Shown here: piece after piece, positions 12,985-14,101 of the stretch
Layout: every line of letters starts with the position of its first letter
Numbering within the stretch: the stretch's first letter is position 1
NCBI GenBank assembly: GCA_900770195.1
Contig: CAAGJI010000018.1
Coordinates: forward strand, 1 to 14,101
Source: Oscillospiraceae bacterium
GTDB lineage: Bacteria; Bacillota; Clostridia; Oscillospirales; Ruminococcaceae
Reading direction: 5' to 3'
DNA: 14,101 bases
Notes under the pieces: generated by a model
Told to the model about the DNA's origin: nothing
The model's database searches: none
What the model saw: the letters and a program-made list of their open reading frames with translations, nothing else
Made by a program: the position numbers and the translations under genes

Positions 12985-14082
12985 TCACCCGAAATATTCC
13001 TGCATCAGCGAATCAAAAAGCATCTGAGCCTTGTCAAGTTCTTTCTGAACTGCAACTCTTGATTTGTCGACTTGTTTTGTAAATGTTACAAATTTTTCTT
13101 GTAATTCTATCGGCGGAATATATATGCCGATATTCTGCATTTCCTGAGCATTAATATTTGCCTGTCCAATCGCAGTTTTGCACTTTTCCAGTAACATATT
13201 TTTTGAAAAGTCTGTATTTAAAAATGAAGATAAAACATCTGGCAACATTTTTTCATTTAATCTTACACGGATTATAAAACCTGCTAATACCATCATTTCA
13301 TCACGATTATATACACATGTTTTTCCAACCAATTCCTTGCTATTTGTTCGATTAAAAAGTACGTCACCTTTTCGCACAGTGCATTTTTGCAATTCTTTAT
13401 CAGGTATATCTATTGTTTTGGTGTCTGATAAATCTAATTTTCCACTATAAGTAATATTATTCATACGCAAATATGGATATTTCCCTGAATTATTATCAGA
13501 TGCTTTTCTACTTGAACCATATCTAACTTCTGTTACTAAATCTCTTATAGTTCCAATTTTCCAACCATATTCATTTGCCGGATATGTTCCAAACATCTCG
13601 ACAAATCGGGCTTTTACAAGTAAGTCAAGCTTTTCAAGCTGGGTTCGGCGGTGGGTTATTATTGATTGGAGTTTGTCGAGGGTGGAAACGATTTTTTGTT
13701 GTTTACTAATTTCAGGATAATTTATCTTTGCTTCCTTTAACCACTTGAAATGTCTGTTATATCCCGTATTTGGTATTTTAACATTTTTTAAAGCGTAATA
13801 AAGATATTTATAATTTGTTTTTTCATACTTGGATTTAAGAACTTTTACACCATCTGCACCAATGAAAAAAGGCTTATCAACATATTTTATGATTCTTGTG
13901 TGGTCGCCAAAAATAATTGCAGGAACATCAGAAAACAAACCATCTTCTAAATCTGTATATCCAGCAATTTCATTTTGTCCTTGGTCAACTATAATATTTT
14001 TACCTGTTTCGTGATATTCATCTGTTTTTATTTTTGTACAATATTTTGTACTATCAACAAATATCTCATTGAAAGATAACAT
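12985..14082 (-). CDS. hsdS: Type I restriction-modification specificity subunit S
   Basis: HsdS gives DNA sequence specificity to the HsdM methylase and HsdR nuclease complex. The 365-residue protein has the two-repeat plan. Target recognition domain 1 covers about 1-122, including IIFGDHTR and PFFIGADGVKVL. The central conserved helix is at about 126-166 (SKQQKIVSTLDKL through ARFVEMFG). Target recognition domain 2 covers about 170-320 (YLRMNNI, FNRTNS, LVGKT). The C-terminal conserved helix runs 322-365 and ends LFDSLMQEYFG, echoing the central one. The start at 14082 follows a weak AGGGA. The N-terminus is slightly shorter than in many HsdS proteins. The region encoding residues 128-155 is noticeably richer in G+C than its flanks. 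hsdM probably lies just off the right edge, which is inference. Confidence 0.9.
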   Translation of the reverse strand: MLSFNEIFVDSTKYCTKIKTDEYHETGKNIIVDQGQNEIAGYTDLEDGLFSDVPAIIFGDHTRIIKYVDKPFFIGADGVKVLKSKYEKTNYKYLYYALKNVKIPNTGYNRHFKWLKEAKINYPEISKQQKIVSTLDKLQSIITHRRTQLEKLDLLVKARFVEMFGTYPANEYGWKIGTIRDLVTEVRYGSSRKASDNNSGKYPYLRMNNITYSGKLDLSDTKTIDIPDKELQKCTVRKGDVLFNRTNSKELVGKTCVYNRDEMMVLAGFIIRVRLNEKMLPDVLSSFLNTDFSKNMLLEKCKTAIGQANINAQEMQNIGIYIPPIELQEKFVTFTKQVDKSRVAVQKELDKAQMLFDSLMQEYFG

Positions 14083-14101
14083 TCAAATTCCCTACAAACT
14101 C

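Overview
The window looks like a low-GC, strictly anaerobic Gram-positive chromosome, most likely a clostridial or Ruminococcus-like gut Firmicute. The evidence is a T-box leader on thrS, a monomeric ferredoxin-type [FeFe] hydrogenase, near-consensus sigma-A promoters, strong AGGAGG-type ribosome binding sites and AT-rich intergenic DNA. The genus is inference.

Region 1 (about 1-3985) is one end of an integrated mobile element. It is visibly richer in G+C than the chromosome to its right. Reading leftwards on the minus strand from a consensus promoter at 3244-3272, an excisionase-like protein, a tyrosine integrase, a small ribbon-helix-helix-like protein and a RepA-like RecA/AAA ATPase form one operon with overlapping start and stop codons. 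A short XRE-family regulator is transcribed the other way (3384-3875). The two promoters face away from each other and share a 12-bp inverted repeat that is a good operator candidate. Beyond the ATPase lies a non-coding, hairpin-rich stretch with four copies of GTGACGATG and an inverted copy, which could be an origin or oriT. The element runs off the left edge. Its right boundary abuts the 3' end of guaA, a known integration site for genomic islands.

Region 2 (3988-8581) is a tight chromosomal operon on the minus strand: comM/yifB (Mg-chelatase-like AAA+ protein) - rodA (SEDS peptidoglycan polymerase) - a YjbR/MmcQ-family protein - guaA (GMP synthase). Spacings are between 20 bp and an 8-bp overlap, and the guaA ribosome binding site lies in the last codons of the yjbR-like gene.

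Region 3 (8689-10260) is a single [FeFe] hydrogenase of the group-B type with its own TTGATT-17-TATAAT promoter. Region 4 (about 10277-10556) is a non-coding interspersed repeat with hairpins; part of it recurs at 12926-12975 and a short motif of it at 8651-8663. Region 5 (10572-12888) is thrS with an intrinsic terminator and a T-box leader (candidate ACC threonine specifier, terminator/antiterminator) driven by a perfect TTGACA-17-TATAAT promoter. Region 6 (12892-14101) is an AT-rich 35-nt palindrome, a partial repeat copy and a complete type I restriction specificity subunit (hsdS), whose hsdM/hsdR partners would lie outside the window.

Most of the right-hand 10 kb is ordinary housekeeping DNA. 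The best leads are the guaA-integrated element with its RepA-like ATPase and iteron-like array, its divergent operator, and the interspersed repeat family.
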